A stretch of 64,000 nt of DNA. It comes from Dendrophyllia cribrosa. Taxonomy: Eukaryota > Cnidaria > Anthozoa > Scleractinia > Dendrophylliidae. This document shows positions 46,652 to 58,188 of this stretch, piece by piece. The stretch is taken from positions 31,271,252 to 31,335,251 of the forward strand of contig JAJLRJ010000005.1 of NCBI GenBank assembly GCA_024195265.1, written 5' to 3'. The number at the start of each line of letters is the position of its first letter. The first letter of the stretch is position 1. The translations under genes and the position numbers were made by a program. The notes under the pieces are model-generated. The model did not search any database. It was not told where the DNA came from and was given only the letters and a program-made list of their open reading frames with translations.

Positions 46652-46913
46652 TTAGCCAGTTGCAACAGTTTTTGTAGTGTGCCAGGACTCCATGGTCCTA
46701 AGATGACGACAATTGCCTTTGTCAATAATTGATGCATTCTCAAAGTCAATGTGGTGGTTCTTGGACCAAGCATGGTTTGCGACATTGGAGCCTTTAGTGT
46801 GCATTTTGACATTTCTGCTGTGTTCTTTCTTTCTGGTGTTAAATGACCTTCCGGTTTCGCCAATATAACTGTATGAACATATGGTGCAGGGAATTTTGTA
46901 GACATATATCCCC
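46652..46913 (-). pseudogene. Penelope-like retroelement 2, GIY-YIG 3' fragment
   Basis: Read on - from 46913 the frame gives GIYVYKIPCTICSYSYIGET then GRSFNTRKKEH, and ends ATG-stop at 46652. GIY, YIG and the Arg of GRSF are intact. Upstream (right of 46913) no RT sequence continues, so this is a 5'-truncated copy, as expected of target-primed reverse transcription. The motif YIGETGR separates it from element 1 (YVGYTSR), so two Penelope lineages are present. The longer ORF 46609-47010 is another frame and is spurious. Confidence 0.8.
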
Positions 46914-48109
46914 GAGTACCTGAGATAGGCGGGAGGAAATCGGGAAAATCAGAAGCGTTTCTATAATCCCGAAGCCTCCCGGTCGTCATTCCCAATTCAT
47001 GAAGTTGCAAAAATTGCGCTTACAAATGAAATGAACGGGATTTTTGCCACGCCTTTGTCATTATTGCCGACAGCTGCCAACACTCCTATTCTAGACTACG
47101 AGCTTTCTCTTTCCCAGCTTAGTCCGTCGAGCGAAAAACGAAACAACATTAGAGAACGGATAATGGCCGCGCGAAACTGGGGGCGAGCTCGAGGGAATAA
47201 GCTGGGGAAGAGACTGCTCGTAGTCTACTCTTATTTCAATGTCGGGAACATCTGGGACGGTCCGGAAACAACAAAATCACCTCTCCTCCGTGGGGGGCTG
47301 GCCGGGGAGGGGATGAGAGGGCAGGGGCTCGATAAAAAGGACGGGCAAACGGGGTCTGGGGCAAACAACAACAACAATGTCTACCCGGTGAACTCTACAA
47401 CATGTAGGTCAACTACGCATGACACAAAAAATATATCTCGCTTACCCTTTATTCGTCTTTTTTCTTCCTCATTTTCCTTTTGCCCAAAGACTTGCAAGCG
47501 AGTGCGGCTAGAAACCCACGACATAAAACATATGAAAACCAGGTTTTTTAAAAACCCTGCCCTCGGAAAACGAAATAAGAATAGAAACCGTCATTAGAAC
47601 AGTCATTTTATTTTACCCTTGTTTATATATACACTTTACTTATAATTAACTAAGAGAAGTTGGATGCTTTCTACAACAACATACAAAAATAACTCGAATG
47701 TAATATTTACAACCTCGCCATTGTAAGTCTAATAACACGTCGCAATTACACATTATAAGTATGGTTTCATAACAGGTTACCCACATTAAACAATTAAGTA
47801 AAACTTAAGAGTCGTAAAATACGTCTCTAATTTTCGACTCTGCGCATAAAATCTCCTGGGGGAGAGGGGAGTGGGTACTTCCCTAAATAAGGTAAATGTA
47901 TGTGCAGCCCAAATGGGTTTGGTTATCGTGACGTTTTGGTCAGAAAATGGGTTTAGAATTTGACAATTTAAGTCTTAAAATGGTTCTTTTTTGTCTCCTG
48001 GTCTGAAAATGGGTATAGATGTTTGCCATTTTGGTTTAAAAAATAGGGAAATTTTAATGGTTTGTCCAAATGAACACTGACGAGTACCCTAACCCACCCC
48101 TTCCCCAAA
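46914..48109 (+). other. Intergenic, CpG-richer patch
   Basis: The 188-codon ORF 47031-47597 covers a GC-richer segment, but its protein is low in recognisable pattern, includes an (aac)n-derived Asn run and has no splice context; I do not call it a gene. 47890-48100 contains several aaatgggt(t/a) blocks typical of a decayed repeat. Confidence 0.4.
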
Positions 48110-48180
48110 CAGGGATAAAATCCTACAGTGTGACCATTTGAATAGTGCTTTCCTACAATACTGTTTGTTTTCTTATATTT
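48110..48180 (+). repeat. Isolated relic of the 106-bp satellite
   Basis: aaatcctacagtgtgaccat followed by tgctttcctacaatactgtt matches one satellite unit with a ~10-bp deletion. Confidence 0.7.
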
Positions 48181-50292
48181 TACAAAACGACATTTGGGAT
48201 TTCCTGTGGCTACTCCTGGGGGCTCATGGGTTAATAAGACCAGCATCCTTTGCAGGCATTTTGGATTGTCACGCCACACTACTGTCACGCTGGTCACGCT
48301 CCCCTTCACTTGAAATTGGACACTATATTAGTTTTCACAGCTATGATTGCTATGCAGGATAAAGACAACATTAGATCATGACTGGCTAAGTGGATATTGA
48401 TGCTGTAAATGAATGATTGGGTTAGGGTGTGGTGGATGATTGTTTCAAACAATTTCCCAAACAGGGAGCAATTATTTGAGGAGAGTGATTCATCAAGGCG
48501 CAGCTAATAATGAAAAAAATGCGGTTAATATAATCCAGGTAAAATTCTTTAAACAAATTCTTCCAACTACATTTGCAGTACCGAAAAAGAGTTAAAACTT
48601 AAATCGACTTCACAATCACTAAGAGTCTATGTACATAACTATTGTTAGGCCTATCCAGCAGGCAGGAGTACAATCTACAAAGTAATCTTGATTCTATGAC
48701 ACGTTCCCCTTTTTACCAACTAACAACTCCAACTTAGTTAATTTAACTCTACATGACTATGACCAACACTGAATTCAAATTGACCAAACAAGTTATGTAC
48801 AGCTTCTAAACAAACCCAATATACAAGCAGTATACCACTGTTCCTCAAGGAAGAAAAAAGTAGGAAATAATATTACGTATACGCAGACACACAGATGCAG
48901 ATACACAGATGTTTTTGCCAACTGGATTAAAAATAAATACAAATTGCTCTATTGTAACACCTTGTTCTGGTAAATTGAAGGGTAATCAGGCACTGAAGCT
49001 GTCGTCACGGAAACAGATGTGAAATAATCAGGCACAAGCGTGTGAGCTGTAAGAAATCAGCAGCCCCACATGCCCGGACACCAATGACCAACAATTTGCC
49101 ACCCGTATAACTTTACCTAAATTACATTTAGCCACATATTTTCAATAGTATTACATGTATGATAACGAAACCTTTGCACAAAATAAATTCCATCACAGTG
49201 TCAAATACATAGCCCTTTCTATAGAGAAGTCAAACAAACTGGCCCAAATTATACAAAAACGAATTGATGAGCTGTTATCAATGAAGTTCATCTTATTTCA
49301 CAACACGCAGTCCAAATATTAACATAGAAATTGAAGAAAAATATTAATATTACAGCTGAAAACATTTAATTGGGACAATATTTACAACAGAAATCGTTAT
49401 TTTAACACAGCCTACGTTTTACAGCTGTAAAACTGTAAAATTCATGAACACTGTAATACTCTTACTAATTACCACATGGACAAGTAACAAAACCACTACA
49501 GTGATAACAATAAAAATCGTCGTTTAAGATTAAAGTGGATGTGACTTTGTCCTCAACTCATGATCAGCATTTTTACAGTTACCAAGGTGGCGATTGCATA
49601 CGTCATTGATGGGTCTCATCCCTTCGTGACCAGACCGAAAAGGATTATGGAGAGAAATCAATTCACATTCAACAACTGCACATTATCAAAATACGGAACA
49701 TCCTTAGCGGAATACAGGTATGTATCGAAGCAACTCTTGTTGTCTTTGCGTAACACGCAAAGACAAACGTGAATTTTGTTCTCCATTGTAAACGCAATAG
49801 AGAATAATTAATCATGTATTTTAATTCACCCATTAGCCATACTTCCTTTTGGTCTGGTCGCGTAGGGGTAACACCGATCAATGACAACATTAAATCAAAG
49901 GACTGTATACATGACAAGATTCCTGTTGCCTCCAATTCAAATTTCTGATGGCAGTTTTACCACTTTAGTGGATTTGATAGCATCAGGTTAAAGCCAAATA
50001 GAAAAAAAAGTCAAAGCATATCAGTAATAGTTTGATATCAGTCGCTACAGGTTGGCATACGTCTTCTCTTGCAAGAGTATTTACATGTAACTTAAAAACA
50101 CATGCTGTTCGCATTCACATAATGGTAGGCCTATCAGTAAGCAAAATACATGTACAACTCATCGTGGTTTTAATTTTCAGAATGAAAACTTGTGATCAGT
50201 AGAATTAAAGTTCACAATCACTATACATGCACATTCTTCTGCATGCGCTAAGTTTTTAAAATTCTTCTTCATTTTACATACTTTATTTTATA
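48181..50292 (+). other. Intergenic / downstream flank of the MARCH gene
   Basis: No gene recognised. A degenerate foldback spans 49590-49900 (cgtcattgatgggtctcatc against ccgatcaatgac and cttttggtctggtcg). Near its middle gtctttgcgt-aac-acgcaaagac is a tight hairpin (49741-49765). Confidence 0.4.
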
Positions 50293-50298
50293 TTTATT
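50293..50298 (-). promoter_or_regulatory. Possible poly(A) signal of the MARCH gene
   Basis: AATAAA on the - strand, ~780 bases past the MARCH stop; another at 50453-50458. Either is plausible; the longer UTR would include the 50601-50624 G run. Confidence 0.3.
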
Positions 50299-50600
50299 CA
50301 TCACTTCCTTCAGTCTCCTCTATTAAAGCTGAATGAAATTGTATAGCAGCAAGTCATTCATGAATGCCGCCAAAGTTCACACTTCTACATGCAGTTAACA
50401 AAAAATTTTGTATTTACTGTACCACTCAGAATGGACGCTTCTTTTACAAGTGTTTTATTTGGGAAATTTAGCTACTATTGTGTGGTTCCAGGAAATATTC
50501 ACTCTCCCCCCATAAAAGGTCAGCAGAAATTCTGAAGGGGGGTCTCTAAAGCTAAACGTTTTAGTAAAATATAAAGCTAAACTGGAATTTTCAGAGGGGT

Positions 50601-50624
50601 GGGGGGGGGGGGGGGGGGGGGGGG
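50601..50624 (+). repeat. Poly-G tract
   Basis: 24 uninterrupted G in a G-rich context (gaggggt to the left). The proline run in the - strand ORF 50455-50640 is its translation. Confidence 0.9.
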
Positions 50625-51079
50625 CTTTAAACCAAAACACTTTGTGTGGGGGGGTGTGGATATGATATTATTATTTTTCTGGAACAACACATTACACAGC
50701 ATTAATTTTAGCTTAATCGCTTACATGTAGTCATTAAAAAGAAGCCTTACAAGGAATGCTTCTTATTGAAGAAGACTAAGACCCAGGGACACCCATAACA
50801 AAGCAGGGATATTTTCATGTACAGTAACATTTTGGGCATTAAAATATGGGGACACTGTGTTCTTCCAAACAACCAGAAGACCACTTCTACATTAGAGATC
50901 TACTAGTGTTTGGGTTAGAGTCATGAAACTGCTGATTGAAACAGATTTTGAGCATTGGGAAGACAATTTAAAATCAAGGACCCTTCACACACAAGCTGTG
51001 CTGAGAAAAAGGAGAGTTATGTTATGTGCTGGATTTTCTCAGTACTGAAATGTCTACTTGTAGTGAAGAAGGCTCGTGA

Positions 51080-51400
51080 TCAAATATACTCAGCACCTTC
51101 TTGTGGTGGTGGGACATCTTTGACTAAGATGATGCGGTTAAATGCCTTAAGACGTTTCCAAAGCTGTACATAAACTTTACACTGTACGTACATGAACACC
51201 AGGCCACCCGTGAAGCCAATAGCTACAACCACCAGTTTGGTCCAGAAAGGCCAATTTAGTTGTCCCTGCTCTATCTCCTCCGCAGTACGTTCTATCAGAA
51301 CCCAAAGTGACCACACAACACATGTGATGGCAATCACATGGAATGACACTGAACACAGAATCTTGCGACGCTCACTTCTCGTCATGTCCAAAGCTTTCCA
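51080..51400 (-). CDS. MARCHF8: MARCH1/8-type E3 ubiquitin ligase, membrane exon (last)
   Basis: Last coding exon, 106 residues plus stop. It opens [18 protein letters not shown] after a clean acceptor (tttgtttcag on -), phase 0 with the RING exon. Two membrane spans are evident: [20 protein letters not shown] and [20 protein letters not shown], joined by the loop [15 protein letters not shown]. The phrase [19 protein letters not shown] is nearly invariant in MARCH1/MARCH8. These two-pass ligases of endosome and plasma membrane ubiquitinate surface receptors for lysosomal removal. The start at 51409 of the open frame is intronic. Symbol is for the MARCH1/8 pair; orthology to one of them is not settled. 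Confidence 0.93.
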   Translation of the reverse strand, partial: WKALDMTRSERRKILCSVSFHVIAITCVVWSLWVLIERTAEEIEQGQLNWPFWTKLVVVAIGFTGGLVFMYVQCKVYVQLWKRLKAFNRIILVKDVPPPQEGAEYI

Positions 51401-51510
51401 CTGAAACAAACAACAATTTGTACTTCACTTACATGTAATGGTACCAATGAAACCATTCTTAAGCTACATTTCTTTGGCAAAAAAATGTTAAGAAAAGATT
51501 CTTGTATCTG

Positions 51511-51610
51511 TTGTGGTTAAAATATTTCTTTGGTTTAAAAATTTTCAAACCACTTTATTTTTTTCTCCTTTGTCCCAGATTCATAATCTTATTCTGATAC
51601 ACAACACAGG
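51511..51610. repeat. Half copy of the 41940-42069 foldback family
   Basis: tgtggttaaaatatttcttt, tggtttaaaaattttcaaacc, ctcctttgtcccagattcat and aatctta match the family in order. It lies just upstream of the MARCH membrane exon, in the intron. Confidence 0.65.
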
Positions 51611-52261
51611 TTTTTGGCAAGTAACCTATTCCATACTGAACGGCTCAGTGATTCTCAAGAGAAACATGAGACCTGGTAATTAAACTTACATTTGAGTTGT
51701 ACTGTATACACATGCAATATTGAAATGTGCATGCATATGAAACATTTTGTTCTATAATTTAATGTAATGGCCAATAATTATTCCTTGGACTTAGTCCGCA
51801 TTCGTTTAAACCATGTTTGTACATGTACTTCTGATTGTTTTATAAAGGAGACTACCACAAGGAAACCAGCTAATTGTCCTTCACTAATATTATCCTTCGT
51901 GACTAACTATGAAAGTGTAAAGTGGGTTGAGGATGGTGAGGTGACACTTCCAGAACATTGTTTTGCTTAGTTTACATCAATGTTAATGTTGTGCCGGGTA
52001 TCCGGTGTCTTGTACTGGATGAACAAAAACTGGATATCCGTTATGTTAAGCTAGCCAAGTGACAAGCAGAGATCTTAGCCAAGTGACAGAAATAAAAATT
52101 TGCATTTTATGAAGTGGGAGTCGCACATAAAAATAGTTTCTGCATGAAACTTTCGTGGGTGTACAATCCAACCTCTACTTCCACCCATCGTCTGGTCCCA
52201 TAATCGCCATCTACATGTATCTAAACTGACAAATTATTTTATTTTGTCCAGACCATTTACA

Positions 52262-52306
52262 TTGTACCCAATTTCGGTTCGACTTATACACCGGAAAATA
52301 TGGTAT
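52262..52306. repeat. End fragment of a cttatacaccgg MITE
   Basis: cgacttatacaccggaaaat followed by atggta resembles the ends of the 58782-59115 element (taccgtaaacaccggtgtat). Single end only. Confidence 0.4.
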
Positions 52307-53523
52307 TAAGCTTTCTTTCTGCCCACAAGACTGGTTGTCAGGTACATTTCTGTAAGAAATTTAGTTCTGCATTTATTTTGAAGCGAAAGGCTTAAAATGA
52401 AAAAGAAAAAGCCTCACTGATTTTTTTTGGGAGGGCTACATGTAAAACAAAAGAAATCAATACACCTTCTTTTGAATTAGTTGCTTCAGTTTCAAACTAA
52501 TTATTGCAAAATGCTGACTTTTATAATAAGCCTATATACAAGCACACCACAGTTCCTGAACAGCAATTCTTTACAAACATTTACACAAAATTAACTGAAA
52601 TGCTTCTTTATCACAATAATTTTTGTTTGCCTGCCACAAAATCCTTACACAGTTGTACATGTGTAAGCCCAGGAGTTATAGGCAGCATTTTATGGTAGCC
52701 CAATTGTGACCTCTCACAGGAAAACGATACTAACGGATGCAGTTCGCACGGCATGAACGCACGGCTAGTGAACGGATGATGAACGGCTGAATAAATATTA
52801 CGAACGGCTAGCAGTGAACAGATGAACGGCTAAAGAAAAACATTGAACGGCTGGCTGTGAACGGATGAACGGCTTAAGAAATAATTCGAATGGCTGCCAG
52901 TGAACGGATGAACGGCTAAAGAAAAAATACTTCGAGCGACTCGCAGTGAAGTGAACGCCTGAACGATTCACTGACGATTAAAAGAAAACACTCAGTTGCC
53001 GACAGCGAAAATCAAAACGTAAATGTTTTATGGTCTAAAAATCTAAACTCTTCAAGTAAATTGATTGCTAATTGTTACATTTAAAACAAGAACATTATTT
53101 AATCGTTGATAAAAACATATGTTTGTCGCCGGGCATCGAACGTCGAGCGAAAGTTGAAAGCATGCAACTCATATTCACCGAAGCACAACATTTTTCCGTA
53201 ATTTGCATACCAAACGATTTTCAGGAAACGCAACACTTTTTGACAGCCAACCGCCCGATTGCTTTGACAATTGGGCCTCTTTACACTTACCCTGGGTGCC
53301 AGAGGTTTTTATTTTTTAGTGGAAACAGCGAGTTTGAGCGGCGAAGCCGCGACAACGAGGCGCAACGCGCCGAGATTCTTCTAACCGTTTGTACGGTTAA
53401 TTTCACTCATGATATTCAGAGAACGGACCTCTGGATCCAGGGTGCTTTACACTGGGCAAGTAAAAACTGAACGCACTTGACTTAGCATATCATTAAAGTC
53501 GGCAAATTGAAAGGATTCAAGAA

Positions 53524-55196
53524 AGGGACGGACCATTAGATTTTTGAGGGGGGGGGTTGGGCAAATACCAAAAAAAAATTCGAGCACGGCCTTGAACTGC
53601 AAAAAAAATATCGTGCAAAACAAAAACCCCAGAAAAAAAAATTTCTGCAAAGCTTTATATTTTTAGAACAATATTTTATATCCAGGAGCAGATGGTCAGA
53701 ACACAAATAAATCACACTGACCGTTGTAGAATGTTAGCGACTTATATGCACTTGGGGAGGATCAAATGTTCTATCTTTTCATTGGCTTGTTTAGTTTAGC
53801 CAATAACAATGGTTTATTTTTGACCCGACGTAAGTTTCTTTGTAGGCTTTTTAGCTGATTTCATAAGCATGTAAGATATTTTCTGACACAAGGAATGGCT
53901 CTTTTATAGTTGTAGAGTGGCATTGTAGGTACATATATATCTCAATGGATGAGAAATACTTTGTTTATGTGTTGTACAACAAGCTTGTAATTGCAGGGGC
54001 GCCGCTACCGCTACTGGGCATTTGCCCCACCAACTTTCGACAGCTCTAAATGGCGGTGGGCGGAGATGAATAGTGTAGCAACATCCTTTGACCAGATCTG
54101 ATGGCGGGGCGCTTTAATGCATTAGAGTTTGCAAAATAAATATTCCGTTAATTAATCAAAAGCCTACAATTTTAGCATTGGAGATATTGTGACTGACTTT
54201 AGACTGGAGATTGGATATTGTGAACCAAGCATTTCAATACCCCTTGAGTTACTTGGACGTCAGCTATCGGACTCCAGCTACCGACAAATCCATCAAACAA
54301 ATCCATCAATGCTGTGAGTTAGCGCTCGGCCTCTGCCCTATGAAGGTTCAAGACATATCTACGAACAAACTATGTCACAAGAAAGATTCAATCATTGCAT
54401 TATCCAGACATTGCATTAACTGGCAAATTGAACATGGCTGATATTGGAAATCAGTTTCTTTCTGCCTCTAATGACAGAGAAAATCGCTTTGGAAAATTCG
54501 TTTCCAAAGCCTTCCCATACTGGAAAGAATTGACAGAGAATATTCGAGTGACAGTCGAATTTACTTTGAACAAACAACCAAAATGGAGTTACACCCAAGT
54601 TTCAGAAAGTGTTTCGTGTACATGTACTTTTCATGAGAATTAAACTGAACTCAAAGCTGGCCTTGGAAACTGTTTCTCCGGTCTCAGGTATGCTGGAAAT
54701 AGCATTTCAGAGAGTTTCATTTCAAAAATTTCCCGGGGGAGCATGCCCCCGGATCCCCCTAGAAGCTCGCGCCTTTGGCGCTTGGCACAGGAGATTCGCC
54801 CCACCAACATTATATTTCCGGCGCCGCCCCTGTAATTGTAAGATGGTGGGGTGTACTACGATGGGCTGTGGAAGCGACATCAACAGGGGGCTGGTGTAAA
54901 GAAAATTGTAGGGGCAGTTACAACACCGCGGCCAGGCTTCATGCTATCAAGCTGCTGTTACATCAGATCTGACTTGCTATAATATTCCTGTCTCTAGAAT
55001 GGCCTTTCTTGTATTCCTAACACGTATATGTGTCAGGCGTTAAAACATATAGACTCGCAAAAAAAATATCATGCAAGCAAATCATGGCAAAAAGAAAAAT
55101 CCTGCACAGTCTCGAGCGTAGAAAAAAATATCCTGCACCAAAAAATTGCCCACCCCCCCCCCCCCCCCCCCCTCAAAAATCTAATGGTCCGTCCCT
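53524..55196. mobile_element. Middle element of the nest, agggacggacc family
   Basis: Begins agggacggaccattagattt and ends with the complement (ctaatggtccgtccct), each arm followed inward by a G or C run (53549-53557; 55154-55172) and then gggcaa/ttgccc. 1,673 bp including the inner element. Same family as the truncated insertion at 3184. A-rich blocks with tcgtgcaaaa and atcctgca near the ends. No transposase; the ORF at 55030-55461 is not recognised. Confidence 0.85.
53994..54832. mobile_element. Inner element of the nest, hAT-like, 6-bp duplication
   Basis: Begins caggggcgccgctaccgcta and ends ccggcgccgcccctg, flanked by exact taattg at 53988-53993 and 54833-54838. CAGGG(G) termini with short duplications are typical of hAT-type elements. 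The right subterminal part is GC-rich (gggggagcatgcccccggat). 839 bp; ORFs at 54211-54441 and 54395-54643 show no transposase motif, so it is non-autonomous. Confidence 0.85.
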
Positions 55197-56067
55197 AAGT
55201 GAGAAAAACATTCGTCGCTTGATTCTTGCTCGTTTTAAGAGCGGGACTGTTGTCTGGCTAAAATCTCGCTCGTGTCTGGCCAAACAGATGCTCGATGACA
55301 TCTGGGAGAGAAAAACTAGCTGTTTTACATGTATTATGGAAGATCATACAGCGCAATTATTTCCTGAGTCGGCAAAATGTTTCCAAAGCTCTAGCGCTCT
55401 GAATATTGACTGTCGGTACAGTCTGAAAAATAATTATTCTCGGAAGCTGTTCCTTTTCTAAACTATCAAGCTATCCGTTAGACAAATTTGCCGAAGCGTT
55501 GTTAAACGCTTCAAGCTATCCGTTAGACGAATTTTTTCTCGAAAAAAACAACGTTTCAAACGGGTGAAGATTTATTTGAACGGCTGATTTTTTTTTTTCG
55601 AACAGTTAACTTTAGCCGTTCGAACGGCTGAATATTTTTCGTGAACGGCAGAATATTTTAAGTGAACGGGCGACCCTTGCCGTTCGAACGGCTGAATATT
55701 TTAAGTGAACGGATGACCCTTGCCGTTCGAACGGCTGAATATTTTAAGTGAACGGCAGGTGAACGGCAAGTGAACGGTATAACCGGTTCGAACGGCTATC
55801 TGTAGTATCGTTTTCCTATGAGAGGTCACCATTATTATTGTTTGTGTTTATGAGTGTTCTGCTAAAAAAAAAATAAAAACAGAAAGTGGGTTTCTTCCAT
55901 TCTCTGTACCAAACTGAGATCTAACATGGTCACTTATGATATTTTCACCTTGAACCCTTAAAGTTTGGGCCTGCAGTATTACAGTGTAAAGCCTACAATA
56001 AAAGTAAATGAATAAATTTGATATATTTATATTATATAATTATAATATAATTATAAAGTTAACTAAC

Positions 56068-56379
56068 CTTTGTGATAGGCTTCATCTTGGATTCCATGAT
56101 AAACTCATATTTACACAGTTCACATTTCTTAGTGTCTGAACTCTTAATCCACCTCTGCAGACAACTCTGGTGTACATACTCCAAAGAGCCTGAGCATAAG
56201 CAGGGAGAGATGAGGGGCTGGTCAGGTTCTGCCTCACAATGGCATATCCTACATATTTCCATGGATGATGCCATTGAGGTCGTTGATATGCTTTTCTTGG
56301 GTGGCGGTTTGGGTTTTTCAATAATGTTCTCCGTGGTGGGTGTTGTGTTTTGCCCGTCTGAAGACTTTGGTTTAGAATT
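56068..56379 (-). CDS. MARCHF8: MARCH1/8-type E3 ubiquitin ligase, RING-CH exon
   Basis: 104 residues. After a Ser/Thr/Pro/Lys-rich linker comes a complete RING-CH (C4HC3) finger: [22 protein letters not shown] and CELCKYEF, which recruits the E2 enzyme on the cytosolic face. Boundaries: acceptor ttcttgcag on - (exon starts AAT, Asn) and donor aag|gttagt at 56068. The end KMKPITK joins WKALDM of the next exon, colinear with vertebrate MARCH8. All zinc ligands are present. The following intron is 4.7 kb and carries the nested transposons. Confidence 0.94.
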
Positions 56380-57128
56380 CTGCAAGAAATAACATTACAT
56401 CAGGGTTGGACACTAAAGTTGGTTCTACAAGCACTCATCAGTAAGTTAGGTGGCTTTTAGAATACACTTGCCCAGATTGAAATTAAAGTACATGTAGTTT
56501 TTACTATCCCAAAAACAAAATCCCACCACAGCAGTATCAGTTTGGCAGTCATACACTGTATTAATTTTTTTGTCTAATAATGTTGCAAAAGTACTGCATT
56601 CTACCTGAAAAATGACAGTTGCAACAAGAATTATTAACCTAAAAGTGAAGATCGTACTCGCCATAATAGACAAGTGATGTTTGAATTGTACTTATCCAAA
56701 ATAATATAATTATACTTGCATTGGTAAGCAGGCGAGTGCCACTTAAAGTTCAATTACCAACCCTGAATACTCTCTAAGACAGACACCTAAAGTTGGTGCC
56801 TTCCTCGCTTCAGACAATAGTTCTACTGTAACTGAACTCTCTTTATGACAGACAGGTGCTGCTGGTCTGATAAATTCTAGCTTAAATTTGAAAACAGATT
56901 CGGTGTCATGCACCTATCAATGTATTATGCCAAAGAAAAAAGAGAGACAGCCAAGGAAAAAAAAGGGATAAATGATGCTAACTCCAAGTCTGCCAGGGTT
57001 TCAAACATAAAAAAAAAATACAATATCAAGGGGCTCTAAGAGCCATCTTGTCGGATACAAAACAATGTAATGTTAATTTTAGTTTCTGATATTTTGTAAT
57101 TAAGTTTCACGCTTTTGATAATCCTTAA
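56380..57128 (-). other. MARCH intron, no recognised feature
   Basis: A 75-codon - strand ORF at 56446-56673 begins with a hydrophobic stretch, but nothing else supports a gene. The rest is AT-rich. Confidence 0.4.
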
Positions 57129-57613
57129 CCCTTTAAGTCCTAAGAGTGCTAATTGCACATGATGTCATAATTGGCCAATAATTATTTGCTAGATTTGTAT
57201 GAATTTTTGCCACCAAAATTGCCTTGCAAACATCTGCTCATTGAAGGCATTAAATTGTCCCCCTCCCTTCCTATTTGTGATGTAGTTGACCACCCCTATA
57301 ACTTTGGAAAAAAAATTTCTGAGTACTTCCATAGTCTAAGACATGTGCCATATTAATCTACATGTACATTTACATTTGTATGCTCCAAGAGCTGCAAAAT
57401 AAGCTTTAGTTAAGGGTATCCCTAACATTATAAAGATAATTATTACAACATTTAACATTTTTATTTTTGTGTTTTAAACTTATTTCTATGAAAGCAATAA
57501 CTTCCTTCATAAATGATGATTATGATTTATGAAATACCCTGACGAAAAGCTTTCGTATGGGGGCAGAGCTGGTATTTATTAATTTGGAAAAAAATGGCAT
57601 TTCCTCTTAGGGG
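57129..57613. mobile_element. TTAA-flanked MITE (ccctttaagtcc ends)
   Basis: Left ccctttaagtcctaagag and right cctcttagggg are imperfect inverted ends, bounded by TTAA at 57125-57128 and 57614-57617. 485 bp, non-coding. CCC termini with TTAA fit the piggyBac type. Confidence 0.75.
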
Positions 57614-57757
57614 TTAAAAGGTTTACTTGACTTTTGGCAGCATCACTGCAGTAAATAACTTTAAATTAATGACACAAAAACATCTTAGCATGACATAAAT
57701 ATGCATTGTGTAAAAGAAGACAACTGAATGACATACATGTAATACACTGGGAAATTA

Positions 57758-57880
57758 GTTCAAGTTCAAGTTCAAGTTTATTGCCCTATATTGAAAACAC
57801 TGTTACAGTACATAAATATAAAATTTAGCAGCAAGCAAGCCCAAAAGAAACCACTGGGCTTATAATTAAATAGGCTCCAT
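57758..57880 (-). mobile_element. 3' tail of a retroposon with (GTTCAA)n
   Basis: On - a short body ends caataaacttgaacttgaac and further ttgaac units. Short body plus hexamer tail suggests the 3' end of a LINE or its SINE partner. Confidence 0.5.
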
Positions 57881-58005
57881 CGATATAATTGTTGCTGCGG
57901 AACGAGCGCAGCGAGTGAGCAGCAACATAATCAGGATTTAAGAGAGATACTGTACATGAGAAAAAAATATAAGCTAGGAAAAATCTCGAATTGATCGCTT
58001 TTTAC

Positions 58006-58188
58006 CAGAATTCGCTGCGCCACGAACGCATTTTGGGCCAGAATGCACTGCGCCACAAACAATAGCCTCGCTTGCTGCTTCAAGCTGTTGGCTGCGAGAT
58101 TTGTAATATTTTGGTCCAACATGTCCCAGTCGAAATCGGAACTGAAGTGTCGAAGACTACTGCGAGTTGAGCGAGGACTGTGAGGCAT
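58006..58188 (-). CDS. MARCHF8: Likely first coding exon of the MARCH gene
   Basis: 61 residues starting MPHSPRSTRSSLRHFSSDFD, ending at ctg|gtaaaa. The exon is 183 nt, phase 0, so it joins the RING exon in frame; the full protein would have 271 residues, close to MARCH1/8 (~270-290). MARCH N-termini are poorly conserved and Ser-rich, so sequence gives little support. The stretch FVAQCILAQNAFVAQRIL contains an 11-residue internal repeat. CpG-richer sequence with a 28-bp duplication lies just upstream. Alternatively this is a separate small gene. Confidence 0.45.

Larger units (their letters stand above)
52706..55829. mobile_element. Outer element of a three-level transposon nest
   Basis: Ends gtgacctctcacaggaaaac and the complement of ttttcctatgagaggtcac form ~27-bp inverted repeats with few mismatches. 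Inside each end lie many copies of gaacgg(c/a)t: on the left as ~40-bp tandem units (tgaacggatgaacggctaaa), on the right as gaacggctgaatattttaag units and inverted forms. Such subterminal repeats usually bind transposase. Minus the nested elements it has ~1.45 kb and no transposase, so it is non-autonomous. No clear target duplication. It lies in the large MARCH intron. Confidence 0.8.

Noticed and set aside
47031..47597. 188-codon ORF, the longest unassigned one
   Set aside because: Composition follows GC-rich repeat-like DNA, includes an (aac)n Asn run, and no domain is recognised. Transcript evidence would be needed.
53524..55196. Target-site duplications for the outer and middle nest elements
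   Set aside because: Flanks do not give a convincing direct repeat; only the inner element has one.
56446..56673. - strand ORF resembling a small secreted protein
   Set aside because: Lies inside the MARCH intron, crosses acceptor-like sequence, and nothing beyond hydrophobicity supports it.
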